In this document: positions 51,951-60,908 of the stretch, piece after piece
Position numbering within the stretch: the stretch's first letter is position 1
Layout of the letters: every line of letters begins with the position of its first letter
Origin: Paenibacillus agri
Lineage (GTDB): Bacteria; Bacillota; Bacilli; Paenibacillales; Paenibacillaceae
Assembly (NCBI RefSeq): GCF_013359945.1
Contig: NZ_JABWCS010000202.1
Coordinates: 62,001 to 126,000, forward strand
DNA length: 64,000 nt
Direction: 5' to 3'
Translations under genes and position numbers: made by a program
Notes under the pieces: model-generated
What the model was told of the DNA's origin: nothing
The model's database searches: none
Seen by the model: only the letters and a program-made list of their open reading frames with translations

Positions 51951-52318
51951 TTATTTCGTATTTAACAAATGTTCACAAAGAGTGACATACATCCCTTGCA
52001 TTTGGAGTGACTTTAAAAGATAAAGTGGATTAACATCAATCGGCGCTATTAATTTCACAAGTGATGCAAATTCCTCAAGTGTTGGCGCAGAACCCTTTAG
52101 TAAGTAATCGTCAGGAACTGAAAATAGTTCATTGCGTCTTTTTATATCCTCTATCTTCTCCCGATGAAAGGTATCCATTTGCTCATCTCTTTCCGCAGTT
52201 TGCTCTGAAAGCCGCCGATTAAAAATGTACAAACATCATTTAATGATCGGGTTTGCTTCTCCGTGAAATCATGATCAAGCAAAAACATGAAATAAGGATA
52301 TTCATCAGAGGCAACCAC
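51951..52318 (-). pseudogene. DUF1878-like protein gene with a frameshift
   Basis: Two minus-strand frames join into one plausible protein. The first reads ASDEYPYFMFLLDHDFTEKQ from a GTG near 52318; the second, 51951-52232, continues RRLSEQTAERDEQMDTF and ends MYVTLCEHLLNTK. The pattern (short helical protein with an EYPxF start and a C-terminal single-helix QGMY-L segment) recalls DUF1878/YhaI. Adding one T to the TTTTT run (complement of 52221-52225) restores a continuous frame. So the gene is either freshly broken or affected by a sequencing error. Family assignment is tentative. Confidence 0.55.
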
Positions 52319-52640
52319 CGTTCTTATATAACAGGAAAATATACCGTTAATTGTTACCTTTCAACTTATTCCTCATAAATAAAGGGAATTACTCCAGTTA
52401 ATAATCTCTTTTTTCCCGTAATGATCTAATAACGCGGTAATTAACAGGAGATTTTCCAGTTATATTTAGAAAAGAAGAGATTCCAATAAAAATAACAGGA
52501 ATAAATCCTGTTATTTTATATTTATAACATCTCAGAGAAATTACATTGTAATATTTAATGCGTTCTATTTATAACATGTGAAATTGAGAATATTAAACAA
52601 AAACACTAAAGGTAATCTGACAATATCGCTTATACACAAC
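52319..52640. other. AT-rich intergenic stretch with a hairpin at 52490-52516
   Basis: AAATAACAGGA (52490-52500) and TCCTGTTATTT (52506-52516) form an 11-bp perfect stem with TTTTAT around it, possibly a terminator. No gene found. Confidence 0.5.
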
Positions 52641-52666
52641 AAAAAACCCTTGCAGCGCAAGGGTTT
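52641..52666 (-). terminator. Terminator of tRNA-Gly
   Basis: AAACCCTTGC-AGC-GCAAGGGTTT; on the minus strand it ends in TTTTTTG, 16 bases after the tRNA 3' end. Confidence 0.9.
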
Positions 52667-52681
52667 GGTTAATTTAAATGT

Positions 52682-52755
52682 TGGAGCGGGTGATGGGAAT
52701 CGAACCCACGCTATCAGCTTGGAAGGCTGAAGTTCTACCATTGAACTACACCCGC
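52682..52755 (-). tRNA. tRNA-Gly (anticodon UCC)
   Basis: A 74-base cloverleaf including encoded CCA. The acceptor stem GCGGGTG pairs with CACCCGC, the D arm has AGTTCAATGGTAGAAC, the anticodon arm is CAGCC-TTCCAAG-CTG (anticodon TCC) and the T arm is GTGGG-TTCGATT-CCCAT. A terminator follows. It stands alone, not in an rRNA or tRNA cluster within the window. Confidence 0.97.
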
Positions 52756-52841
52756 AACAGAAAATTTAATACAAGAGATATCTTATCATTCTTTAGCCTG
52801 AAATGCAATACTTGGATATGCCTAAGTTGAAATTTATGGAA

Positions 52842-54968
52842 TCAGTGCGGCATACCCAGCATCGAGGACTGGAGAAAAGAGACCTCAAACTCCGCCGCCC
52901 GGATCGGCTTGCTGAACAGAAAACCCTGCCCCTCATGGCAGCGCTGCTGGCGCAGAAATTGCAGCTGTTCCTGATTCTCTACGCCTTCGGCGGTGACTTT
53001 GAGCTTCAGGTGGTGAGCCATGGACGTAATGGTCGAGACGATGGCCGCATTGTTGCTGTCCTCCATCACTTCAGCCACGAAGGAGCGGTCAATCTTCAGC
53101 CGGTCAATCGGCATATTCTTGAGGTAATGCAAAGAGCTGTAGCCTGTACCGAAATCGTCAATGCTGATGAACACACCAAGCTCCTTGAGCCGTTTTAGCT
53201 GTTCGAATGCTGTCTCCTTGTCCAAGGTCATGCTCTCCGTAATCTCAAGATCCACATAACTTGGGTCCAGCCCGATTTCTGATAAAATGCTTCCGATCTT
53301 GCCGGCCAGATTGGGCTGCAGGAACTGGCGCATCGACAAGTTAATGGACACACAGATGGGCCGGTAGCCTGCCTCTTGCCATTTCTTATTTTGTAAGCAG
53401 GCTGTCCGCAGGACCCATTCCCCTATGGGTACAATGAGTCCACTCTCTTCTGCAATCGGTATGAAGTCCGCCGGGGAAACTAGCCCGCGCTTGGGGTGAT
53501 TCCAGCGCAGCAGCGCCTCCATGCCCACGATTTCTTCCGTTTCAAGCTGTACCTGAGGTTGATAGACCAGGTAGAACTCATCCCGCTCCAGCGCTCTCCG
53601 CAGATCATTCTCCAGCTTCAAGCGCTCCTTGGCCTTCATCTGCATAGCCGGTATGTAGCGCCTTATATCTACGCCCTGCTCCTTAGCATTATGCACGGCA
53701 GTATCCGCATTCTGGATCAATTGTTCAGCCGTCTCTCCATCCCCCGGGTAAATGCTTAGGCCCAGACTCAGAGAAATATGATATTCACTCGATTCCAGAT
53801 TAACCGGCGTCTCAAACAGCCCCAGCAGCTCCCTGGCCCTAACCAGACTGTCCTCCAGGCTGGCCTTCTCCTTCATCAGAAAAGCAAACTCATCTGCTCC
53901 CATGCTAAAGAGCTCTTCATGGGACTTGACCTCGGAACTGATACGCTGGGAAACCATCTGGAGAAGCAGATCCCCGGCAAAATGACCCAAAGAGTCATTG
54001 ATATTTTTAAAATGATTAATATTCAAAATGGCGACTGCAGAGAGACTCCTGGCCTCGTCCTTGTTCGTGTTCTTGATCATTTCTTCTACGCGCTGCATCA
54101 GACGGCGCCTGTTCGGCAGTCCCGTCAGGTCATCATGAAAGGCCAGATAATTGATCCGGGCTTCAATCTGCTGCTTCTCATGGTAGGGCTCTTCAATCGT
54201 CAGCCGATAAACCCCGGTAAGCAGGAAATAATAGGCCACGACTCCGCAGATCATCCCGAACAGATAATCCACATCGCCGAGGTGAAGAGGATACATATAG
54301 AACGTTTGCCCAAGAGCGAAGAAAATCAGCGACCGGATGATAATCAACAAGGATGCGGATTTCTCCTGCTTATCTGGAAAGAGTATCGCGACCACGCCTA
54401 TCAAATAGAGAATAAGCACGGCAATATCTACAATTTGTTTCAACGTGCTCTCACCGGCATCCGTCAGCAGTTGAGGAAATATAGTTCTTCCGAAAAAAAA
54501 TACACTCAGGGACAGCACAATGAGCACAAGAGACACCCGAAACAATCTGCTTTTATGAGAATAGGAGACGGCAGGAGCTTTTCTGCTAAAAATAAACAAG
54601 ATGCCAAGGGCACTGGCCAGACGCGATGAGGTCAGCAGCCACAATGATTCATCAGAGCTTATGTAGGAAGATATCCAGGGAATGCCGACAAAGCTGAGCG
54701 TATGCAGGAAATCAAAGATGCACACGCCTAAAAATAGCGCAGAGGCGTAGAGTCTCGCTTTGGACAATCTGTTCGAGAAAAATAGCCAGCCCTGTGCAAA
54801 AATTGCAAACCCGAAAGCAACACTGCAGCAGCCTGCAATAAGGTATAACGCTGCCAGCAAGGACCAGTCCTCATCCAGATTTAACGATGAATGAAAAATC
54901 TGAATCAGAAGGAACAGCAGCGCCCCCAGTATAGCCGCACGAATTGTTTTTTTCTCTTCTTGTCTCAT
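52842..54968 (-). CDS. MASE3-GGDEF-EAL membrane protein, probable c-di-GMP phosphodiesterase
   Basis: The 708-residue protein has a MASE3-type N-terminal sensor (about 1-250, seven or eight helices, with IFDFLHTLSFVGIPWI), a GGDEF domain (about 270-430) and an EAL domain (about 440-700). The GGDEF signature is degenerate (MGADEF), so cyclase activity is doubtful. The EAL domain keeps its metal and catalytic residues (GMEALLRW, DLEITESM, DDFGTGYSS, KIDRSFV, TAEGVENQEQ, GQGFLFSKP). It should lower c-di-GMP in response to a membrane or periplasm-facing signal, affecting motility or biofilm. Single gene with a terminator. Confidence 0.93.
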   Translation of the reverse strand: MRQEEKKTIRAAILGALLFLLIQIFHSSLNLDEDWSLLAALYLIAGCCSVAFGFAIFAQGWLFFSNRLSKARLYASALFLGVCIFDFLHTLSFVGIPWISSYISSDESLWLLTSSRLASALGILFIFSRKAPAVSYSHKSRLFRVSLVLIVLSLSVFFFGRTIFPQLLTDAGESTLKQIVDIAVLILYLIGVVAILFPDKQEKSASLLIIIRSLIFFALGQTFYMYPLHLGDVDYLFGMICGVVAYYFLLTGVYRLTIEEPYHEKQQIEARINYLAFHDDLTGLPNRRRLMQRVEEMIKNTNKDEARSLSAVAILNINHFKNINDSLGHFAGDLLLQMVSQRISSEVKSHEELFSMGADEFAFLMKEKASLEDSLVRARELLGLFETPVNLESSEYHISLSLGLSIYPGDGETAEQLIQNADTAVHNAKEQGVDIRRYIPAMQMKAKERLKLENDLRRALERDEFYLVYQPQVQLETEEIVGMEALLRWNHPKRGLVSPADFIPIAEESGLIVPIGEWVLRTACLQNKKWQEAGYRPICVSINLSMRQFLQPNLAGKIGSILSEIGLDPSYVDLEITESMTLDKETAFEQLKRLKELGVFISIDDFGTGYSSLHYLKNMPIDRLKIDRSFVAEVMEDSNNAAIVSTITSMAHHLKLKVTAEGVENQEQLQFLRQQRCHEGQGFLFSKPIRAAEFEVSFLQSSMLGMPH

Positions 54969-55165
54969 AAGTCCCTCGCGTCCAAAAAATGATATCTATA
55001 TTCATATCTAATGGAATGGATTTTTTTACCCTATTTATAAATATCGGTTGGTTGGGTCTATAAAGTTACAGCGTTCTTTCGACAATAAAAAAGTGTTATC
55101 GACAGGTATCCCCAGTATTCTACCTATATTTTTGCACGTTAACGAAGATGAATTTATCATTTCGC

Positions 55166-55202
55166 AAAAAAAAGCACCTTCCCCAAGGCGGGGTCAGTGC
55201 TT
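55166..55202 (-). terminator. Terminator after the aldolase gene
   Basis: AAGCAC...CCCC-AAGGC-GGGG...GTGCTT, with seven T residues following on the minus strand. Confidence 0.88.
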
Positions 55203-55219
55203 ATAGCGAAAGCTGCCGT

Positions 55220-56179
55220 TTATTTTTCCCCAAAGGTAACTTCCGGTGTCGTGAGCTTGTCATAGAAATCTACCGATTTGTCCTTGTCTTCCGATGAACG
55301 GAGAGCCATGGCTGAGCGGGGATGCTCGTCAAGCGTACCGGTAATCATGTAAGGAATGATATAGCCCCACTCCTCTTTTTCACGCAATGGAATCATCAGG
55401 CGTTCCACAACGTCCAGCACCGGGCGAAGTTTATAATTTGTATTTTTCAAGTGAGTCACGAGCAGTTCTGTCGGGCAATTTCCCGCTGCACGTCCCATAC
55501 CGTAGCAAGAAGCATCCAGCAGTTCCACGCCGTTCTCAGCAGCTACAAGCGTATTGGAGAATGCCAGCTGCAGGTTGTTGTGTGTATGAACGCCAAGACG
55601 TTTGTTCGGAAGATGTGTCTTGAACTTGTCCACCAGGTACTTCATATCATTGTGATCCAGGCTGCCGTACGAATCTACGATGTACACTACATCAACAACG
55701 CTCTCGTTAATCAATTCGAAGGCTTCCAACAATTCGTTCTCCATCACATTGGACAGCGCCATAATGTTGATAGTGGTCTCATAACCAAGATCATGGAAGG
55801 TCTGTACCAATTGCAGCGCCTTGTCTACATCTTTGCTGTAACAAGCCACACGGATCAGGTCGATCATGCTCTCGCTGCGGGGCAAAATGTCATTCTCATC
55901 CACACGGCCGATATCAACGAGCGCAGAGAGCTTCGTGTGTCCTTTTTGCGGGATTACTTTGCGCAGGAAGTCATCGTCCAGGAAACGCCAAGGGCCAGCG
56001 CCTTCGGCACCCTTCAGCAGTTTGGGCGAATTCTTGTACCCGATCTCCATATAATCAACACCTGCTTCATTCAAGCCGGCGTACAATTGTTGAACAAATT
56101 CCACACTGAAATCCCAGTTATTCACTAGACCTCCGTCGCGGATGGTGCAATCGACGATTTTGCTCTGATTAGTCTTCAC
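55220..56179 (-). CDS. Aldolase of the HMGL/DmpG TIM-barrel family
   Basis: The 319-residue protein has the metal-dependent DRE-TIM-type barrel: DCTIRDGGL at the first strand (Asp-Arg catalytic pair), DYMEIGYKN, VYIVDSYGSLD, GVHTHNNLQLAFSN (HxH-like metal ligands) and DASCYGMGRAAGNCP. This matches 4-hydroxy-2-oxovalerate aldolase-type or nucleoside-associated aldolases found next to sugar biosynthesis genes. The GTG at 56179 follows AAGGGAG; ATG at 56197 lacks a ribosome site. It stands alone with no dehydrogenase partner, so the substrate is open. Confidence 0.87.
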   Translation of the reverse strand: MKTNQSKIVDCTIRDGGLVNNWDFSVEFVQQLYAGLNEAGVDYMEIGYKNSPKLLKGAEGAGPWRFLDDDFLRKVIPQKGHTKLSALVDIGRVDENDILPRSESMIDLIRVACYSKDVDKALQLVQTFHDLGYETTINIMALSNVMENELLEAFELINESVVDVVYIVDSYGSLDHNDMKYLVDKFKTHLPNKRLGVHTHNNLQLAFSNTLVAAENGVELLDASCYGMGRAAGNCPTELLVTHLKNTNYKLRPVLDVVERLMIPLREKEEWGYIIPYMITGTLDEHPRSAMALRSSEDKDKSVDFYDKLTTPEVTFGEK

Positions 56180-56330
56180 GATTCGTTCTCCCTTCAACTA
56201 TGCAATCATGGATTATCGTTCAATAATACTTTAATGAAGAATAAAATGTAAAGATATTTTCCTACAGGCAACAATGACGAAAATCACAGAGTTTGCCCAT
56301 GAATCATGCTACATTACAGAAAAAGACAAC

Positions 56331-56345
56331 TGAGATTGATTATCA
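56331..56345. promoter_or_regulatory. Fur box upstream of feoA
   Basis: TGAGATTGATTATCA matches the Bacillus Fur consensus TGATAATNATTATCA at all but two positions, 21 bases upstream of the feoA start. Confidence 0.75.
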
Positions 56346-56365
56346 GTATCTTATGGAGGGTTCTT

Positions 56366-56608
56366 ATGACTCTGCACCTCTGTTCTCTGCTTCAACTGCC
56401 AACCGGCTCTACCGTTTCCATTCATAAAATAGAAGGCATCAACCCCATCCTGCGTCGGCGTCTGGCCGATCTTGGCGTTCTGGAGGGTGTCCGTATCCGG
56501 CTTAAAGGAAAAGGCCCCTTTCTGGGACCCATCACCCTGGAATGCAACGGTCAACTGTTCGCCATCCGCCGGAAGGAAGCTTCCAGAATAGAGGTTAACC
56601 TCGCATGA
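56366..56608 (+). CDS. feoA: Ferrous iron transport protein A
   Basis: The 80-residue SH3-like protein (LHLCSLLQLPTGSTVSIHKI, then RRRLADLGVLEGVRIRL) is the usual small partner of FeoB. The ATG at 56366 follows GGAGGG; the frame from 56306 is not translated. It overlaps feoB by four bases (ATGA) and sits behind a Fur box, so it should be derepressed under iron limitation. Confidence 0.93.
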   Translation: MTLHLCSLLQLPTGSTVSIHKIEGINPILRRRLADLGVLEGVRIRLKGKGPFLGPITLECNGQLFAIRRKEASRIEVNLA

Positions 56609-58617
56609 GCGCTATTGCACTGGTCGGCAATCCCAATACGGGCAAGACCTCTCTTTTCAACACGCTGACTGCTTCCTACGAATATGTAGGGAACTGGGCG
56701 GGTGTAACCGTCGAGAAGAAAATCGGCAGTCTCAAGAACGGCGCAGGCAAGCTCATCGACCTGCCCGGAATTTATTCACTCCACCCTCTCTCCCGTGATG
56801 AAGGCGTAGCTGCCCAATATCTGATTGAAGAATCACCGGAGGCACTGATTAATATTGTCGATGCCTCGCAGTTAGAGCGTAACCTGTTGCTTACGCTCCA
56901 ACTGCTTGAATATGGCAAACCCACCGTGCTTGGTCTGAACATGATTGATGTGGCTACGGCACGCGGCATTCATGTCAACTCCGAGGTCTTGCAGGACAGG
57001 CTTGGTATTCCTGTGCTTCCGCTGGTAGCGAGAACCGGTAAGGGATGCAAAGAGATTCTGAGCCTTCTTGGGCAATCCGCCGACATCCCTCCTGTCCGCT
57101 TCAAGCTTCATTACGGTGAAATTGCCGAAGCAGCCATTACTTCGATAGAGCTGGAACTGCAACCTATGAAGGATTTGCCGAACCACCGCTGGATAGCTCT
57201 ACAACTGATGGAACAGAATCCCGTTGTCTTAGATTTCCTGAAATCCCGTATGGATATCAGGAAATTAGTGAAGCTTGGCGATGCCTGTCAAAGCGAGCTG
57301 CAACGAAAGAATCTAGCCTTGACGCTGCCCCAGTGGCTCCGTTCGGTCCGGATGGACTATATTCGCTCGTTATGCCTGGAAGTGCTGGACAGAGCAGACC
57401 AGAAGCCGCATAACCTCACCGAAAGACTGGATGCCCTGCTAACGCATCGCTTCTGGGGACTGCCGTTATTTATCTTCATCATGTATGCCTTGTTCAAGAC
57501 TACCTTCGATTGGGTCGGTGGCCCGTTGTCAGATCTCGTGGACGGACTGATCTCGGGGCCTATCAGCGAAGGTGCCAATTCCTTGCTAGGATTCCTCGGG
57601 GCGTCCAATTTTACACATGCGCTGATCGTTGACGGCATCATTGCCGGTGTTGGTGGTGTGATTGTATTTGTTCCACAGATCTTTATCCTGTTCCTGATCA
57701 TTTCGTTTCTTGAGGATTCCGGCTACATGGCCCGGGTATGTCTGCTGATGGACAGCACCATGGAACGAATGGGGCTAAACGGCAAAGCCTTTATTCCTTT
57801 TATCATCGGATTTGGCTGTAATGTACCGGCCATTATGGCCGCACGAAGCATTGAACAGCCAAAGGACCGGATGCTGACCACGCTGCTTATGCCACTGATG
57901 TCCTGTTCTGCACGACTCCCGGTGTATGCGCTGTTTGCAGCAGTCTTTTTTCCGGAACGGCAAGCCTTTGCTGTGCTGTCGATGTATGTTCTAGGCATTG
58001 TCTTTGCGTTGATACTATGTAAAATATTCTCCTGGCTCCTCTTTAAAAATGAGTCTTCTGTCTTCATGATTGAGCTGCCTCCTTATCGGATGCCGCAGAT
58101 CAAGACCCTGTCGCGCAGCACATGGGAGAAGGGTAAAGGCTTTCTGCGCAAGGCCGGAACCATCATTCTGGCGGGTTCTGTTATCATCTGGCTGGTCTCC
58201 TATGCTGGACCTGGTGGATTCGATGTCGCGATGGATGACAGTTATCTTGCCAAATTCGGCGGTCTGATCGCTCCACTGCTGGCGCCGCTCGGTTTTGGCA
58301 CATGGCAGGCAGGATCCACACTGGTTCCCGGTTTTTTGGCTAAAGAAGTTGTAGTCTCCACCATGAACATCATCTATCATGCCCCGGATACTACCGGGCT
58401 GGAAAACCAGATTTCACAAGTGTTCACACCACTGAGCGCCATCAGCTTCATGATCTTTATTCTGCTCTATATTCCATGTCTGGCTACTGTCGGTGTGATC
58501 AAAAAGGAGACAAATTCCTGGAAGTGGACGTTCTTTTCCATGGGCTATTGCCTGGTACTGGCCTACACCGTATCGTTTCTTGTTTTCCAGAGCGGAAAGC
58601 TGTTTGGGTGGTCGTAA
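56605..58617 (+). CDS. feoB: Ferrous iron transporter B
   Basis: The 670-residue protein joins an N-terminal G domain (G1 GNPNTGKTS, G3 DLPG, G4 NMID) to a membrane part with Gate motifs (FGCNVPAIMAARSIE, MSCSARLPVYALF). It imports Fe2+. The second gene of feoABC-type operon, followed by a FeoB-associated Cys-rich protein gene. Full length and intact. Confidence 0.96.
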   Translation: MSAIALVGNPNTGKTSLFNTLTASYEYVGNWAGVTVEKKIGSLKNGAGKLIDLPGIYSLHPLSRDEGVAAQYLIEESPEALINIVDASQLERNLLLTLQLLEYGKPTVLGLNMIDVATARGIHVNSEVLQDRLGIPVLPLVARTGKGCKEILSLLGQSADIPPVRFKLHYGEIAEAAITSIELELQPMKDLPNHRWIALQLMEQNPVVLDFLKSRMDIRKLVKLGDACQSELQRKNLALTLPQWLRSVRMDYIRSLCLEVLDRADQKPHNLTERLDALLTHRFWGLPLFIFIMYALFKTTFDWVGGPLSDLVDGLISGPISEGANSLLGFLGASNFTHALIVDGIIAGVGGVIVFVPQIFILFLIISFLEDSGYMARVCLLMDSTMERMGLNGKAFIPFIIGFGCNVPAIMAARSIEQPKDRMLTTLLMPLMSCSARLPVYALFAAVFFPERQAFAVLSMYVLGIVFALILCKIFSWLLFKNESSVFMIELPPYRMPQIKTLSRSTWEKGKGFLRKAGTIILAGSVIIWLVSYAGPGGFDVAMDDSYLAKFGGLIAPLLAPLGFGTWQAGSTLVPGFLAKEVVVSTMNIIYHAPDTTGLENQISQVFTPLSAISFMIFILLYIPCLATVGVIKKETNSWKWTFFSMGYCLVLAYTVSFLVFQSGKLFGWS

Positions 58618-58677
58618 GCTGAGAGATTTGTCAGATTAATCGAACCGCGAACAGCGGTAGAAGGCGGGGCAAAAAAC

Positions 58678-58857
58678 ATGATCAACGTTATCATCATTGC
58701 GCTTGTATTTGGCTACTCAGGCTGGATGATCTACCGTCATGTGCAGAAAGGAAAACAAGGCGCTTGTGCCGGCTGTGACAAAGGCAAAACCTGTGCCGCA
58801 GCTTCGCTTGACTCCCCGTTCTCCTGTGGGGGCGAAAGCGCCAAAGGCAAACACTGA
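58678..58857 (+). CDS. FeoB-associated Cys-rich membrane protein
   Basis: The 59-residue protein has one N-terminal membrane helix (MINVIIIALVFGYSGWMIY) and a Cys-rich tail (CAGCDKGKTC, then CGG). This is the family found next to feoB in many Firmicutes. The Cys cluster probably binds or shuttles iron, but no function is proven. GGCGGGG lies eight bases before the ATG. It is 60 bases downstream of feoB. Confidence 0.88.
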   Translation: MINVIIIALVFGYSGWMIYRHVQKGKQGACAGCDKGKTCAAASLDSPFSCGGESAKGKH

Positions 58858-58964
58858 TCCGTACGGAGGGCTGGTTTCCATTAATATCTTGGTTTAATTA
58901 TCTTCGGTCACGGGTATGTTTTTGTTATACACAGACTGCAGACTAGACCGAGGAGGTGCACACG

Positions 58965-59105
58965 ATGGGTGCCAAAAGAACATTATTTACTACCGCGGCA
59001 TTAGGAGCTGTATATCTGTTGCGGAATAAAAAGACCCGAGACAAATTGATGGACGGCATTCAATCCGTTGCCGAGCAAATTCGTTCACGAAGACCCGGCA
59101 ATTGA
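58965..59105 (+). CDS. Small hypothetical protein (46 aa)
   Basis: ATG at 58965 follows AGGAGG by eight bases. The product (MGAKRTLFTTAALGAVYLLR, then basic tail ending RSRRPGN) has a short hydrophobic stretch, like YtxH-type small proteins. A terminator follows immediately. Codon use looks genuine. Confidence 0.65.
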   Translation: MGAKRTLFTTAALGAVYLLRNKKTRDKLMDGIQSVAEQIRSRRPGN

Positions 59106-59133
59106 TTTTGGATAGACCCGTTGAGAACGGGAC

Positions 59134-59176
59134 AAAGGCAGTGCTTGCCCAACAAATCGGGCGGCACTGCCTTTTC
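59134..59176. terminator. Terminator shared by the small ORF and pepA
   Basis: AAAGGCAGTGC (59134-59144) and GCACTGCCTTT (59164-59174), with T residues on the plus side and an inner GCCC/GGGC stem. Confidence 0.88.
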
Positions 59177-59213
59177 TATCTGAAGCGGGCTCGTTGTACT
59201 CCAGCTTACTATT

Positions 59214-60740
59214 CTATTCTGTTGCGCCGGCCTTTGGCAGCAATGCCTGGCTGAGCAGCCATTCCAGAAGCGTGCGGACCATAACGCCTGATGCCCCCTT
59301 AGGATTGACCCCTCGTTCTCTTGCCAGGAACGCCGTTCCGGCAATATCAAGATGCACCCAGGGTAGACCTTCGGCGAAGGTGCCGATAAACAGTCCGGCG
59401 GTCGTTGCGCCGCCATATCTTCCGGCACTGCCGCGGATATCCGCTACCTCGCTCTTGAGCATATCCCGAAATTCGGGATATGCCGGAAGCTGCCATATCT
59501 TTTCACCGGCACTCTCACCTGCCGCCATAATCTCTTCTAGCAGGGCTTCATTGTTCGTTACAGCACCAGTAGCTATGTCGCCCAGCGTAGACAGTACAGC
59601 CCCTGTCAGGGTTGCCACATCCACAATGCGCTCCGCTCCCCATTCCCTAATGTAGGTGAGCGCGTCTGCCAGTACAATTCGTCCTTCGGCATCTGTATTG
59701 AGCACCTCAATGGTTCGCCCGCTGTAGGAGGTGACGATATCACCGGGCTTGAATGCATTTCCTGCCGGCATATTCTCCGCCGAAGGAATCGCCATTACTA
59801 CATTGATGGGCGGACGCAGACGCCCCAGCGCCTCCATGACACCCAGTACCGCAGCGGCGCCGCCCATATCACTGATCATGTCCTCCATGCCGGGCGCCCT
59901 TTTCAGGGATATCCCTCCTGTGTCGAAGGTAATACCTTTGCCGACCAGTCCGATGACATTCTCCCATGTCCCCGTACCCTGATAGCGGATCACGATCATT
60001 CGAGGTGGATTAACGCTGCCCTTGCCCACAGCGATTAAGCCCCCCATACCCTTTCTTGCGATCTCCTGCTCATCCAGTACCTCTGCCGGAAAACCGTATC
60101 GTTCTGCTACAGCAATAGCCGCAACAGCCAGATCAGACGGAACCAACAGATTGCCCGGCGTATTCGTCAAGTCACGTGCCAGATTCGTGCCCTCACCAAA
60201 GGCTTGCCCGCGTTCAAGTCCTTCTCTCCAACCATCCGCTCTCTCCTCTTCTACCTCACCCTCCTGATGGATCAAAAGATGATCTATACCGAACTGGGAC
60301 TGATCCAGCTTATAATGCTTCCGGCGGTAAGCCCCTAGTATAAAGCCTTCGCTTAGCGCTTGTGCAGCCTCCATGTCTGACAAGCCTGCTGTGCGCTGAG
60401 CGAAGTCCTGCGGCAATTGCAGGATTACATGCTGCATCTTCAATCTGATCGCTGTACGGACAAGCTGAGCCGCCCACAGCCGCAAGTCTGATTTATTAAG
60501 AGGACCAGCCCCTACTCCGGTCAAAATGGCCGAAGAACAAGCCGGATGATCTTCCAATGGTAGCGCGTAACTCTGATTCACCTTACCTTCAAACAATCCC
60601 GCCTTGTTCAATCCGTGTAACCATCTGTCCCATTCTGCGGATACACCGCCATGCTGAGCTTCAGACTCCGAGATCATCAGCACAAGGGCATCGGCCTGTG
60701 CGGAATCGGTCAGTCTTCCACTGCTCCATTCAATATTCAT
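59214..60740 (-). CDS. pepA: Leucyl aminopeptidase (M17)
   Basis: The 508-residue M17 enzyme removes N-terminal residues from peptides. It shows VGKGITFDTGGISLKRA (metal Lys and Asp), the Arg site in SAENMPAGNAFKPGD, the family signature NTDAEGRIVLADAL, and TLTGAVLSTLGD. The N-terminal domain is the usual non-catalytic one. Single gene. Intact. Confidence 0.95.
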   Translation of the reverse strand: MNIEWSSGRLTDSAQADALVLMISESEAQHGGVSAEWDRWLHGLNKAGLFEGKVNQSYALPLEDHPACSSAILTGVGAGPLNKSDLRLWAAQLVRTAIRLKMQHVILQLPQDFAQRTAGLSDMEAAQALSEGFILGAYRRKHYKLDQSQFGIDHLLIHQEGEVEEERADGWREGLERGQAFGEGTNLARDLTNTPGNLLVPSDLAVAAIAVAERYGFPAEVLDEQEIARKGMGGLIAVGKGSVNPPRMIVIRYQGTGTWENVIGLVGKGITFDTGGISLKRAPGMEDMISDMGGAAAVLGVMEALGRLRPPINVVMAIPSAENMPAGNAFKPGDIVTSYSGRTIEVLNTDAEGRIVLADALTYIREWGAERIVDVATLTGAVLSTLGDIATGAVTNNEALLEEIMAAGESAGEKIWQLPAYPEFRDMLKSEVADIRGSAGRYGGATTAGLFIGTFAEGLPWVHLDIAGTAFLARERGVNPKGASGVMVRTLLEWLLSQALLPKAGATE

Positions 60741-60908
60741 TGTAGTCCCTCCATCTGTCGTTCCCAGAAGTCTAAGCTTTTATTGTAACACAGAACAGGC
60801 TGATCTCCTGTAAGGCGAGGGATCTGGGCTCTCTGCCTGACAAAATATCAACCTGTTTCTTTCCGCTATGGAACTAATAATTGAAGCAACATACCCTATA
60901 CAGGTCTA

